A DNA stretch of 64,000 bases from CAYMEV01 sp964389675 [NCBI: uncultured Candidatus Sumerlaeota bacterium] (lineage in GTDB: Bacteria; CAYMEV01). Below are positions 10,101 through 17,685 of the stretch, one piece after another; position 1 is the first letter of the stretch, and every line of letters begins with the position of its first letter. The notes under the pieces were generated by a model that was not told the DNA's origin, ran no database searches, and worked only from the letters and a program-made list of their open reading frames with translations. The stretch lies in assembly GCA_964389675.1 (NCBI GenBank), contig CAYMEV010000002.1, forward strand, positions 124,001 to 188,000, read 5' to 3'. The translations under genes and the position numbers were made by a program.

Positions 10101-10794
10101 GCTGGTACTTCCGCAGACTGCCAGCATAATGGTAAAGTATAAGTTCGGATGGGATGGAACATTTTATCATACCTATATTGCAGCAACAGGCATGAATATC
10201 CCACTTGGAAATTCAGGCCTTTTTCTGCAGGGTGCCGGTGGCGGACTTTATCACTATACAAACCCTGAAGAATGGGTGGTAGAGCTCTATGGAATGCTGG
10301 GCGATGTAACTCAGACATTACAGGGCGATGTTCTCCTGTCTGTCAGCGACCTTGGCGTAGTATCCGGCGTTGGCGGGCTTTATATACGCGGTATTGCCAT
10401 GGGTATGGCTTCTTTTGAATTCAATAATCCCGGAGAGGTCTTTACATGCCAGGCATGGCTTGGAGAGGATCCCAATCAGGGTTTGGACATATATTTTGCA
10501 TCCCTGAAAGGAGCAGTAGGATTTCAGAAGAACTGGGGGTATCAGTTTACAAGGGGATATGGCTATATAAGTGTTAATATTTACTTTTTGCCAGTATTAA
10601 GCGGTAAAGCATTCCTCTCGGATAATGGCGGATACCCTTCAAGCTGCTTTTTGCCCAGAGACGGGCTTTCAGCAGGTATTGAGGTTGGATTCTGGAACTG
10701 GAAGAAGGTTTATGGAGCAAGGGTTCTCTGGGACCCGTGGGATCTGGATGCATTTGAATGTTCAGAATTTCCTGATTATAGTACTAATTATTAG
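7168..10794 (+). CDS. Large secreted repetitive beta-rich protein
   Basis: A 1208-residue protein whose family I do not recognise. Residues 1-29 form a signal peptide (charged start, then a long Phe/Leu/Ile core). Most of the rest is low in charge and rich in Gly, Ser, Asn, Ile and Phe, with alternating hydrophobic residues typical of beta-strands. Internal repeats are clear: SVTNM/SITNL-type segments near residues 353, 495, 806 and 864 are each followed by a WNIISMD-like stretch, then IGDL/IGQL and FNGSA/FSGSA. The last 200 residues differ (Gly/Tyr/Trp-rich, ending WDPWDLDAFECSEFPDY). Repeated beta proteins of the AsmA/TamB kind are one possibility; an adhesin or surface layer protein is another. 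It has its own promoter and is followed 19 nt later by a small exported protein. Confidence 0.75.
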   Translation: MMHNKPKQFLIMLFFALFIFFISMTGYSDTEIGDEIDFYIGNWHISGAVTDIDINITVDGWVEVEGVGILSLTGLKISALDYMNNGDIIVTDSGTVSLQNAVFGGLNITFISGHIDSGHIYGNAVLNTSNGVLDLTFDIMAGQNFSFTVASKDLQFGNLVLTGFYGNITSQGFFGTGFVNINGYNAQINVFCDQDNTMYASMEQGSFSISGIAFSNVSLYIDSQGNVQGSGNALIPAFGDNIAVSIIFDSSRFIFNFSLPLIDINGIYFRNISGSLTNNEILLNGEIYFPQTDTAYGIMGLIIDKNGNIIDSPVFYFENLAVGDILLSGQMRITDEGYHIITAQVAFCDTLLTVTNMKLSSSLELLYADSISLQNLSIGDLLINGSASLSVSPFQLAIDGQLSHQNWNISVTAFHLDQDGNILSFGSATGEFNIDGYIFTCIVQFENQNLLDFLLTITIPSVTIDGWTLKTAQIRISSDGFEIVSALLYYMDASLSVTNMVFDHQWNIISMDNISVSNINIGQLTFNGSAYIQSQPRAFVFSGNIGNPPFSMISVEEFQMNESGEIMDAGTIGASVILGDLSFYGIVEFEGSSVSDYLLVMSSDEIVLGDIIIYNFEGSISSAGFAGTGRLVFNSSDYMVINFAVSDEGIFTGGITDGSITLGSVLINNINISIDKQGLVFASAQGTFPFLTESVLSLGFEFSQSGYIILSASASQVNLDYFIIRNVSIVLEDDLIAISGNAEFTSLGGASAYVNRIVFNMNGEFVSAESFGVENLLINGFYVSGEATVNDQGILISIGAINLNNTGFSITNLLLGWNGDVISMDSFAVSGLSIGDFSFSGSAVLVNYPESLTLSGSITLNSLGYISVTNLYMDSQWNIISVDQASASISIQDVSISGEAALFKDMVYISGSASLPFLNGPIAFMADIIKSEDGSGIFNSGYDLIAGGVSIPEFQVGGYSILNSSIYFDTEGIEGEGGLVLPQTASIMVKYKFGWDGTFYHTYIAATGMNIPLGNSGLFLQGAGGGLYHYTNPEEWVVELYGMLGDVTQTLQGDVLLSVSDLGVVSGVGGLYIRGIAMGMASFEFNNPGEVFTCQAWLGEDPNQGLDIYFASLKGAVGFQKNWGYQFTRGYGYISVNIYFLPVLSGKAFLSDNGGYPSSCFLPRDGLSAGIEVGFWNWKKVYGARVLWDPWDLDAFECSEFPDYSTNY

Positions 10795-10813
10795 GCAGTA
10801 AAGGAGAAAGATA

Positions 10814-11536
10814 ATGAGAAGGATAATATTATTCATTGCTGTATTTGCTTTTTCTATCAATTGTTTGTCTCAGGAGCTTGATTTTTTCAGCCCGGAGAGG
10901 ATTATGCCCGGTTATGAGGCCAGGTATTTAAAGACAGTCAACGAAGATGGCAGGGACTTGTTTTCAGGGATTATTTCAATTCAAAAGCTTGAAACCAGTG
11001 AAGATGATAATAAAGACCAAAGGTTTATTATAGGCTATATGGATAAGGGGTCAGCAAAAAAGATAGATGAATTCTTAATAACCTATGATAAAGCTGCAAA
11101 GCATATAGTCAAAGTCCAGCAGATCATAGACGGTATTGCTGTAGATATAGAGAAAGAAGACGGAATTAAAGAACCTTACCTTCTTATGCAGAAGGACAGC
11201 CTTGATAAGATCTCACCAAAGAGGGAGAAACTGTCAGAAGAGATTAAAATACTTGATATACTGGTTCCTGCTGAGCTGGATAAATATTCATATACACTGA
11301 AAAATGAAGTTAAAGACCCGAATAATCCATATCTGGTCCTCAGTGTTACATCCAGGATTGAAGAAAGGAAGTATACAGGCAGGCAAAAGGATCTTCCTCC
11401 ATTGCTGAGATATGAAAAGGAAACGGTTGTATCCAAAAGATTTGTCAATAAAAGGGATCCTGAAAGAAAATACCCAATGAACAGGGATATTCCAATGATA
11501 ACAGTGATTGAGCTTATTGAGTATAAGAGAAGGTAG
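10814..11536 (+). CDS. Exported protein of unknown function
   Basis: A 240-residue protein with a signal peptide at residues 1-21 (MRRIILFIAVFAF core, likely cleavage near CLSQ). The mature part is charged and looks beta-rich: FSGIISIQKLE, RFIIGYMDKG and YLVLSVTSRIE. The shape faintly recalls outer-membrane lipoprotein-sorting (LolA-like) folds, but I see no diagnostic motif. It lies 19 nt after the repeat protein with a good AAGGAGA ribosome-binding site, so the two probably form one operon and may act together in the periplasm or at the outer membrane. Confidence 0.7.
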   Translation: MRRIILFIAVFAFSINCLSQELDFFSPERIMPGYEARYLKTVNEDGRDLFSGIISIQKLETSEDDNKDQRFIIGYMDKGSAKKIDEFLITYDKAAKHIVKVQQIIDGIAVDIEKEDGIKEPYLLMQKDSLDKISPKREKLSEEIKILDILVPAELDKYSYTLKNEVKDPNNPYLVLSVTSRIEERKYTGRQKDLPPLLRYEKETVVSKRFVNKRDPERKYPMNRDIPMITVIELIEYKRR

Positions 11537-11541
11537 TTTAA

Positions 11542-11572
11542 TTGCAGGGCTCCATATAGTGAAGCCCTGCAA
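11542..11572. terminator. Hairpin between convergent exported-protein gene and serC
   Basis: A 10-bp perfect stem, TTGCAGGGCT (11542-11551) with AGCCCTGCAA (11563-11572), around an 11-nt loop. It fills the 47-bp gap between two converging stop codons. There is no long T-run on either side, so terminator function is inferred from position. Confidence 0.6.
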
Positions 11573-11583
11573 GGCTGTTTGTA

Positions 11584-12663
11584 CTAACTTTTTTTCCTGA
11601 AATCTTTCATGAATCCTATGAGTTTTTCAACGCCATCAAGCGGGAAAGAATTATAGACAGATACCCTTATGCCTCCGACTGACCTGTGACCCTTCAGGCC
11701 CATCAGATCTATTTCGGAAGCTTCTTTTACAAACCGGGCTTCCAGATCCTCAGATGGCAATCTGAAGGTTATATTCATGACGGACCTTGAATCTTTTTCA
11801 GCATGTCCCCTGTAAAAATCAGGATAAAGGTCAATTGTGTCATAAACCAGTCCGGCTTTTTTGTTATTATTGCTTTCGATTGCGGACAATCCGCCATTAT
11901 CAAGCATCCAGGAAAGCACCTCATTGATTATATAAATGCCAAATACCGGAGGTGTATTGAATGTACTCTTTTTTTCAGAATGCGTCTTATAAAGTGTCAT
12001 TGTAGGATGATCAGATGAAGCTTTTTCAAGGAAACTCTTCTTAATAAATACTACAGTAACTCCTGCAGGGCCTATGTTTTTCTGTGCGCCTGCATAAATC
12101 AGGTCAAAATCAGTAAAGTTGATCCTTTTGCATAGTATATCAGAGCTCATATCGCATATCAGCGGGACACCCTTTATTCTGGGGTATTCTTTCCATTGGG
12201 TGCCGTATATGGTGTTATTTGATGTAACATGGAGATAAACTGGATTTGATGAAAAATTGTGTGTTTTTGGCAGATATGAAAAATTTTTATCTTCAGAGGA
12301 ACTTGCAACATTAACATTTCCAAAGAATTTTGCTTCTTTAATTGCCTTTTTTGCCCATGTGCCAGTATTTATATAATCAGCTGTCTGGTCTTTTGACAAA
12401 AAATTAAGGGGAATCAGGTAAAATTGTGTGCTTGCACCGCCTCCGAGGAATAATATGTCATAATCATCGCCAATGTTCATCAGGGTATGAAACCGTTCAA
12501 TGCACTCTTCATACATTTTGTTGAATTCTTTGCCCCTGTGGCTCATCTCAAGAACACCGATTCCGCTCTGTCTGAAATTTATGATATCTTCCCTTGCCTT
12601 CTCCAGTACCGGCAATGGCAATACTGCCGGACCCGGGGAAAAATTATATTTTCTGTTATACAT
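11584..12663 (-). CDS. serC: Phosphoserine aminotransferase
   Basis: SerC is a PLP enzyme that converts 3-phosphohydroxypyruvate and glutamate to phosphoserine in serine synthesis. The 359-residue length is standard. The N-terminus YNFSPGPAVLP, the LFLGGGASTQFYLIP block near residue 75, and AGAQKNIGPAGVTVV near residue 195 with the Schiff-base lysine are all diagnostic. The C-terminal GLKGHRSVGGIRVSVYN matches the family. An AAGGAGG site precedes the ATG by 6 nt. No serA or serB lies in the window. The gene is divergent from tmk. Confidence 0.95.
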   Translation of the reverse strand: MYNRKYNFSPGPAVLPLPVLEKAREDIINFRQSGIGVLEMSHRGKEFNKMYEECIERFHTLMNIGDDYDILFLGGGASTQFYLIPLNFLSKDQTADYINTGTWAKKAIKEAKFFGNVNVASSSEDKNFSYLPKTHNFSSNPVYLHVTSNNTIYGTQWKEYPRIKGVPLICDMSSDILCKRINFTDFDLIYAGAQKNIGPAGVTVVFIKKSFLEKASSDHPTMTLYKTHSEKKSTFNTPPVFGIYIINEVLSWMLDNGGLSAIESNNNKKAGLVYDTIDLYPDFYRGHAEKDSRSVMNITFRLPSEDLEARFVKEASEIDLMGLKGHRSVGGIRVSVYNSFPLDGVEKLIGFMKDFRKKS

Positions 12664-12686
12664 AAATACCTCCTTTTATGATGAAC

Positions 12687-12714
12687 TTTATACATATAGT
12701 CTAATATTTGCCAA
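12687..12714 (-). promoter_or_regulatory. Probable serC promoter
   Basis: On the minus strand: TTGGCA (12714-12709), 16 nt, TATAAA (12692-12687). It would give a leader of about 17 nt containing the AAGGAGG site of serC. Confidence 0.5.
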
Positions 12715-12737
12715 TTTAATCAAGAAAAATAAAATAC

Positions 12738-12765
12738 TTGAATTTGAACGCTTTGCACATATAAT
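12738..12765 (+). promoter_or_regulatory. Probable tmk promoter with very short leader
   Basis: TTGAAT (12738-12743), 16 nt, TATAAT (12760-12765). The -10 box ends 12 nt before the tmk ATG at 12778, so the leader would be only about 5-7 nt, and no Shine-Dalgarno is visible. Confidence 0.55.
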
Positions 12766-12777
12766 GCTTTTGTTATT

Positions 12778-13419
12778 ATGAGTAAGAATAGAGGAAGACT
12801 AATTACATTTGAAGGTCTTGACGGTTCAGGCAAGACAACACAGATAAGGCTTTTGTCAGCCTTCCTGTCAGAAAATAAAATAAATTGCACCCTTGCCCGT
12901 GAACCGGGAGGAACTGCTGCAGGGGACAGGATAAGGGATATACTGATAAGCAGTGATCACAAGCTCTGCAGAGAGACGGAGCTTCTGCTGATAGAGGCAT
13001 CAAGAGCACAGATTGTGCAGGAGGTTCTACTGCCGGAACTGGAAAAGGGAAAATGGGTGCTGCTGGACAGGTATTATGATGCTACAATTGCATACCAGGC
13101 ATTCGGCAGGGGAGTTGATATTGAGATATGCAACTGCCTTAACAGCTTTACTACATTCGGCATTGAGCCTGATATGACATTTCTGCTTGCTATTGATCCT
13201 GTTGAGGGCTTGAGAAGGAAAAAAAATCAGTTTGAGGATATGCTGGACAGGTTTGAAAATGAATCATATGAGTTTTTCAGGAAAGTATCAGAAGGATATG
13301 ACTATATTATGGCTGCTAACAGACACAGGGTTGTGCAGATATGTGGTTCAGATCCTGCTGATAAAATTGCTCAAATTATAAAAGGCCATATATTAAGGCT
13401 TATTGAAGGTAAGAAATGA
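12778..13419 (+). CDS. tmk: Thymidylate kinase
   Basis: Phosphorylates dTMP to dTDP for DNA synthesis. The 213-residue protein has the P-loop FEGLDGSGKTTQ at residues 10-21, the DR(Y/H) block LLDRYYDATIAYQ near residue 96, and the TMP-binding REPGGTAAGDRIRDIL near residue 41. All are standard for bacterial thymidylate kinase. It heads a tightly coupled run: its stop overlaps the holB ATG by 4 nt. No downstream start codon could replace the first ATG without losing the P-loop, so the absence of a ribosome-binding site is real. Confidence 0.95.
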   Translation: MSKNRGRLITFEGLDGSGKTTQIRLLSAFLSENKINCTLAREPGGTAAGDRIRDILISSDHKLCRETELLLIEASRAQIVQEVLLPELEKGKWVLLDRYYDATIAYQAFGRGVDIEICNCLNSFTTFGIEPDMTFLLAIDPVEGLRRKKNQFEDMLDRFENESYEFFRKVSEGYDYIMAANRHRVVQICGSDPADKIAQIIKGHILRLIEGKK

Positions 13420-14336
13420 AATTGTTCAGCAGTATTACAGGGCACGAATATCAGAAAAAGCTGCTGACACAGCTTTTGAAGTCAGGAAGGGTGCCCCATC
13501 TGATGCTTTTTTCCGGCCCTGAATCAATAGGGAAATTTGAGATGGCAGTTGAATTTGCCAAAGCTCTTCTCTGTAAAGAGGAAGAATTCTACTGCGGCAA
13601 TTGTGAAATATGCAGACAGCAGTTTGATATTCACGTTATTGAGAGAGACGGCAGTTATATCAAAATAAACCAGCTGAGAGAGATGCAGTCCATTGCCGAA
13701 GAGGGGCCATTCAGGGCTGACAGGGTCATCTTTCTTATAAGGGATGCAGAATATATGAATGAAGAGGCAATGAATTCTTCATTAAGGATATTTGAAGAAC
13801 CTTATCCTGACGTGAATATCATATTAATAACCCAGAACAAGACAAAACTTTTGCAGACAATTATTTCCAGGTGTTTTGAAATAGATTTTTATCATCTCAG
13901 GGAGAAAGAGATCATAAGTATCCTCAAGGAAAAAATGGGTTTCAGTGATGAAAAGACAGGCGAATATATAAATATTTCAGAAAGCTCACTGGAATTTGTC
14001 AGTGCCGTTGATTCAGAACTGTTTAAGAAGCTTTACGAAGATGGAACCTACAGGATATATAGCATGCTGATAAATGACTGCACTATATTAAACATCACCA
14101 GGGTCCTGGATATTATCAGCAGAAAGGATATATTGCTTTTTTTCAGGCTTTTTATAGGCTATTTAGAAAAAAACATGAATAATCTTATTAATCTGCTGAA
14201 GGACAGGTATAATCATTTAATGAAGCTTGTAATAAGCCATATGGAGATGTATACTTCATATAACCTTAACGAAACAGTATTTCTGGAATCATTTTTATTA
14301 AGACTGAAAGGGGTTTTAGAGAATAGCCATGATTGA
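13416..14336 (+). CDS. holB: DNA polymerase III delta' subunit
   Basis: A clamp-loader AAA+ subunit of 306 residues. It opens with GHEYQKKLLTQLLKSGRVPHL, the usual delta'/DnaX-like start. The P-loop GPESIGKF lacks the Ser/Thr after Lys, as expected of a non-hydrolysing delta' subunit. Four cysteines (one in LLCK, then CGNCEIC) form the zinc module, and ISRCFEI supplies the SRC sensor-1 motif near residue 150. It is coupled to tmk (4-nt overlap) and to ricT (8-nt overlap), the same order found in many Firmicutes and spirochaetes. Confidence 0.88.
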   Translation: MKLFSSITGHEYQKKLLTQLLKSGRVPHLMLFSGPESIGKFEMAVEFAKALLCKEEEFYCGNCEICRQQFDIHVIERDGSYIKINQLREMQSIAEEGPFRADRVIFLIRDAEYMNEEAMNSSLRIFEEPYPDVNIILITQNKTKLLQTIISRCFEIDFYHLREKEIISILKEKMGFSDEKTGEYINISESSLEFVSAVDSELFKKLYEDGTYRIYSMLINDCTILNITRVLDIISRKDILLFFRLFIGYLEKNMNNLINLLKDRYNHLMKLVISHMEMYTSYNLNETVFLESFLLRLKGVLENSHD

Positions 14337-15459
14337 GAAGGATAAATGTTATAATACCTATCTGTTTTATTTTCAGCAGCTTGGAAAATGCTATCCATAT
14401 CAGATAGAAAAAAATGATATTGATATTAAGGTTGGAGATTTTGTTATACTGGATACTGAAAAGGGGATTGAGTATTCCATAACAAAAAAGGTCTATCTTG
14501 ATAATAAGAAAAGAAGCAGCTTTTATATCAAGAATTTTCTCAGGAAAGCAAGTGATGAAGATCTTGATACTATCAAAAAGATCGAATCTCTTGAAAAGGA
14601 AGCATATCAGCTCTGTAAATCAAAGGGATATGAGCTTAACCTTCAGATGAAGCTGATAAAAGTCAAATATCTTTTTGATTTTTCAAAGGTTATCTTCTAT
14701 TTTACCGCCAACGGGAGGATAGATTTCCGCGAGCTTGTCAAGCAGCTTGCCTTTAAGCTTAAAACAAGGATTGAAATGAGGCAGATAGGTATAAGGGACG
14801 AGGCTAAGATATTAGGGGGGCTGGGTATCTGTGGCCAGCATACCTGCTGTAACCTTTTTATGTCGAGGTTTGACCCTGTTTCACTGAAAATGGCCCGGGA
14901 CCAGAATCTGTCATGCAACCCTTCAAGGATAAGCGGTGTTTGCGGAAGATTAATGTGCTGTATGTTCTATGAATATTCTACCTATCTTGATCTGAAAAAG
15001 GAATTTCCCAGGGTAGGATATAAAATCCATCATTCTGACGGGATAGCTGAAGTTACAGCGGTAAACTATATATCCAAGAAAGTATGGGTAAGATTCAGCA
15101 AAGATGGCAAGGAAATTATTATGGACCTTGATTCAATCAGGGAACTGAACTGGGAATCAACAGAAGAGATTTCAGAAGAGCCTTGCGATGAGGAGGAAAT
15201 GGAATACCCGGATAATATTCCATACAGGAACAGCAATGATTCATTGCCTGCAGAGGAAAGCAAGCCTTTTCCCGAAAGCTCTCCCGGCGGTAATAAAAAT
15301 CCGCAGAGTGCCAAAATACCACACTCTGAAAAAGACAATGAATCAAAGAAAACTGGCAAAAAGACGGAAAAAAAGCAGGTTTTTTACAGTAAGACCGCCA
15401 AAAAGCTTGCAGAAAAATCCTATTCCAAGAGGCCTTTCAAGGTACCCAAGCGAAAATAG
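14329..15459 (+). CDS. ricT: PSP1-domain protein RicT (YaaT)
   Basis: Homologue of the PSP1/RicT family, which in Bacillus forms a RicA-RicF-RicT iron-sulphur complex that affects RNA processing. The 376-residue protein has the Cys-rich core near residues 160-220: LGGLGICGQHTCCNLFMSRF, then SCNPSRISGVCGRLMCCMFYEY. The last 90 residues are a charged, low-complexity Lys/Ser/Glu tail not needed for the family fold. It overlaps holB by 8 nt and is followed 8 nt later by the radical SAM gene. No ricA or ricF is visible nearby. Confidence 0.9.
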   Translation: MIEKDKCYNTYLFYFQQLGKCYPYQIEKNDIDIKVGDFVILDTEKGIEYSITKKVYLDNKKRSSFYIKNFLRKASDEDLDTIKKIESLEKEAYQLCKSKGYELNLQMKLIKVKYLFDFSKVIFYFTANGRIDFRELVKQLAFKLKTRIEMRQIGIRDEAKILGGLGICGQHTCCNLFMSRFDPVSLKMARDQNLSCNPSRISGVCGRLMCCMFYEYSTYLDLKKEFPRVGYKIHHSDGIAEVTAVNYISKKVWVRFSKDGKEIIMDLDSIRELNWESTEEISEEPCDEEEMEYPDNIPYRNSNDSLPAEESKPFPESSPGGNKNPQSAKIPHSEKDNESKKTGKKTEKKQVFYSKTAKKLAEKSYSKRPFKVPKRK

Positions 15460-15467
15460 CCTGATAG

Positions 15468-17165
15468 ATGGAAGATTTTTATTTATATATTAAAAATGTG
15501 CTTGAAAAACTGCTTGTATTAATAGAACCTTTTGAAAATAGCCGTCCTGCAAGAATAAAATATGCTGTTATCAGAATTCAGAAAGCCTGTTCAGCAAGAT
15601 CATCAAAAAGATATATCGAACCAGTCAGTTTTAAGAGAAATTCACCTGCATTATTCTTCCTGGTCAGGTTATTTTCATATATTAACCAGTATATTGATTT
15701 TTATGACAGGAATGACAGAAAAATATCTGTGGATGCTTTGAAAATCAGGAATAACAGTCAATGGATTACCGAAACTGCAGTAGGGCCGAATGATGTAATG
15801 GCATATATATCTGGTAAATGCGGTATTAAGTGTGACTTTTGCTATCTTAAGGGCAATCCTGATTTTATGAACAGGCTGAACAGGGGTATTAGTGAAGATG
15901 AGATCCTGTACAGGCTTGAATTGTTCAAGCATGGAAAATGCTTCACGCAGAGAAATATACTTTCTACCGATGAACAGACTACACATCCCTTGTTCCTGTC
16001 CGCTCTTAAGGGGATAAGAGAAAAGAACAGGGCTCCTGTATACATAGAGACCAATGGAGTTAATCTTACTGAGGATATGATAAAATCTATAAAAAAACTG
16101 GGCAGGATCCACCTTAATGTGTCTGTTAATATCCTGACTGAGGAGCTCAGGAAAAGCATTCTTTGCGATAAAAAACCGGACAGGATAAGAAAAAACCTGA
16201 GACTGCTGTCTGAAAATGAGATCCCGTATTCAGTCAGCATTGTCCCCTGGCACACAGTGCCGGAAGAAGAGACAGCCAAGATTGCAGAATTTTGCTCGGA
16301 TATTAATGTAAATCACATTCTTATCAGGCTTCCGGGTTATACATCCTTTTATTCCAGGAGAAAACTGTATGATCTTGATGAGCTCTGGTCAAAAAATATA
16401 GATATTGCAGAGGATATCAGAAACAGGTTCCAAATTCCGGTTATCGTGCAGCCAAGCAAGTATGAACAGCTTCGTGCGGATAAATACTGGGAATATCCCT
16501 TTGTCCTTGGTATTATTAAAAATTCACCTGCATCAAGGAGCGGATTAAAGTATTCTGATCATATATTGAGAATTAACGGGCAGAGGATGCTCTGGAGAAA
16601 CGAGGCTATAAAATCCCTGCTCATGCACCATATTAATGAAAGTGATATTAATCTCAGAATTCTCAGGGACGGGGTTCAATCAGATATCAGAGTTAAATAC
16701 GGTTCAGGGTCATATCCTTATGATGTCTCGGATTACAGGTGCCCCTACGGGATATATTCATCAGATGATATAGATTACAAGAGCCTGATCTATATGAAAA
16801 ATTTAATCTCTGTCCTCAATCCCCAAAATGCTGTCCTGATAACTTCAAAACTCATGCTGAAGTCCTATAAAAAGCTGGTCGAGCTCTTTAATCTGAAAAA
16901 GGATTTTGAAAATCTAAAACCACATATAGTACCGAATCTGTATTTTGGCGGAAATGTTTTTATGGGCGATCTGCTGGTAGTCAGTGATATTATTGATTAT
17001 CTGGACTCATTGCACAGACAGGGGAAAGATATCGATGCTGTCCTTATTCCTTCAAGCATGTTCAATGAATATGGAAATGACCTTCTGGGAAGATGCTATA
17101 AGGAGATAGAATATATTACCGGAAGAAAAGTTTTCCTGATTCCCGCCCATATTATTTCTCTTTAG
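15468..17165 (+). CDS. Radical SAM - PDZ - DUF512 protein
   Basis: A 565-residue predicted iron-sulphur enzyme. After about 110 residues of unassigned N-terminal sequence comes the SAM cluster motif C118-GIK-C122-DF-C125 (CxxxCxxC). The barrel continues with PVYIETNGVNLTEDM. A PDZ-like segment (FVLGIIKNSPASRSGLKYSDHILRINGQ in two halves) covers about residues 341-405. The C-terminal part matches the DUF512 style, with NLYFGGNVFMGDLLVVSDI and VLIPSSMFNEYGNDLLG. In the Clostridia-type DUF512 proteins I know, the PDZ is N-terminal; here it sits between barrel and DUF512. Function of the family is unknown. It could be the tail of the tmk operon or, less likely, a partner of the peptide gene 520 nt downstream. 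Confidence 0.78.
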   Translation: MEDFYLYIKNVLEKLLVLIEPFENSRPARIKYAVIRIQKACSARSSKRYIEPVSFKRNSPALFFLVRLFSYINQYIDFYDRNDRKISVDALKIRNNSQWITETAVGPNDVMAYISGKCGIKCDFCYLKGNPDFMNRLNRGISEDEILYRLELFKHGKCFTQRNILSTDEQTTHPLFLSALKGIREKNRAPVYIETNGVNLTEDMIKSIKKLGRIHLNVSVNILTEELRKSILCDKKPDRIRKNLRLLSENEIPYSVSIVPWHTVPEEETAKIAEFCSDINVNHILIRLPGYTSFYSRRKLYDLDELWSKNIDIAEDIRNRFQIPVIVQPSKYEQLRADKYWEYPFVLGIIKNSPASRSGLKYSDHILRINGQRMLWRNEAIKSLLMHHINESDINLRILRDGVQSDIRVKYGSGSYPYDVSDYRCPYGIYSSDDIDYKSLIYMKNLISVLNPQNAVLITSKLMLKSYKKLVELFNLKKDFENLKPHIVPNLYFGGNVFMGDLLVVSDIIDYLDSLHRQGKDIDAVLIPSSMFNEYGNDLLGRCYKEIEYITGRKVFLIPAHIISL

Positions 17166-17367
17166 CTGAGTCATACAGGCTAATTACACGGTTTTCCCCT
17201 ATCAGCCTGAATCCATCGATAGCAATCTCTTCGCCCTTAAATGTCAGGATTACGAGGTCTAATAAGGCTCTTAGGTTCTCCTTTATAAGCTCAAGCCTAG
17301 GATCCCCGTCTCTGACAGTCTTTTCATCAGGTTCTTCAAGATTAATTATAAATTTATAATCTTGCAT
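17152..17367 (-). CDS. Small protein of unknown function
   Basis: A 71-residue acidic protein I do not recognise. It has a hydrophobic helix-like centre (LIKENLRALLDLVILTF) followed by a possible beta-hairpin (GEEIAIDGFRLIGENRVISLY). A good AAGGAG ribosome-binding site 8 nt before the ATG argues that it is translated. Its 3' end overlaps the convergent DUF512 gene by 14 nt. It has no signal peptide. Confidence 0.65.
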   Translation of the reverse strand: MQDYKFIINLEEPDEKTVRDGDPRLELIKENLRALLDLVILTFKGEEIAIDGFRLIGENRVISLYDSAKEK

Positions 17368-17461
17368 TACTTACTCCTTTAGATTTTCAGATCATGCATA
17401 ATAACCGACTTAATTATTCTATGCACAAAAAAAAAAAAATAAATAAAAATCCTTTTTTTAT

Positions 17462-17491
17462 TTGACAAACGGTAATAATTGAATGTATATA
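17462..17491 (+). promoter_or_regulatory. Putative distal promoter P1 of the peptide locus
   Basis: TTGACA (17462-17467), 18 nt, TATATA (17486-17491). Transcription would start near 17498 and give a leader of about 190 nt that includes the 22-codon micro-ORF. Confidence 0.5.
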
Positions 17492-17521
17492 GTATTATTA
17501 AGAACGGAGAGTTGTATAAGG

Positions 17522-17590
17522 ATGATTGCATATAAAGAAGTATTAGCAGATATAAAAAAAAATAATTCTCAGTTTTTTATAAAATTATGA
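17522..17590 (+). CDS. Possible 22-residue micro-ORF in the peptide leader
   Basis: ATG to TGA encodes 22 residues (MIAYKEVLADIK start). A GGAGA lies 11 nt upstream of the ATG, within range of a loose Shine-Dalgarno. It falls between the two proposed promoters. It could be a translated leader peptide or chance; the sequence is Lys/Asn-rich and has no precursor-like motif. Confidence 0.25.
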   Translation: MIAYKEVLADIKKNNSQFFIKL

Positions 17591-17599
17591 ATATTTTTT

Positions 17600-17628
17600 T
17601 TGACATTTTTTATAATTTAAGTAAATAT
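17600..17628 (+). promoter_or_regulatory. Putative proximal promoter P2 of the peptide gene
   Basis: A perfect TTGACA (17600-17605) followed at 16-17 nt by TAAATA/AAATAT (17622-17628), a weak -10. A perfect TATAAT at 17611 is too close to this -35 to pair with it. Leader would be about 50 nt, ending with AAGGAGGT 4 nt before the ATG. Confidence 0.4.
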
Positions 17629-17685
17629 GGTAACAATATTAATTAGAATAAAAAAAAACAAATGTGAAAATAAAAGGAGGTTACA

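Larger units (their letters stand above)
17368..17685. other. AT-rich regulatory stretch upstream of the 71-residue peptide gene
   Basis: This is the only gene-free stretch over 300 bp. It holds a 13-A run (17427-17439), two TTGACA elements (17462 and 17600) suggesting two promoters firing toward the peptide gene, a 22-codon micro-ORF between them, and a strong Shine-Dalgarno just before the peptide ATG. No RNA gene or clear riboswitch fold is seen. Confidence 0.6.

Noticed and set aside
17611-17616. Perfect TATAAT as the -10 of the peptide promoter
   Set aside because: It lies only 5 nt after the TTGACA at 17600, and no -35-like hexamer sits 17 nt upstream.
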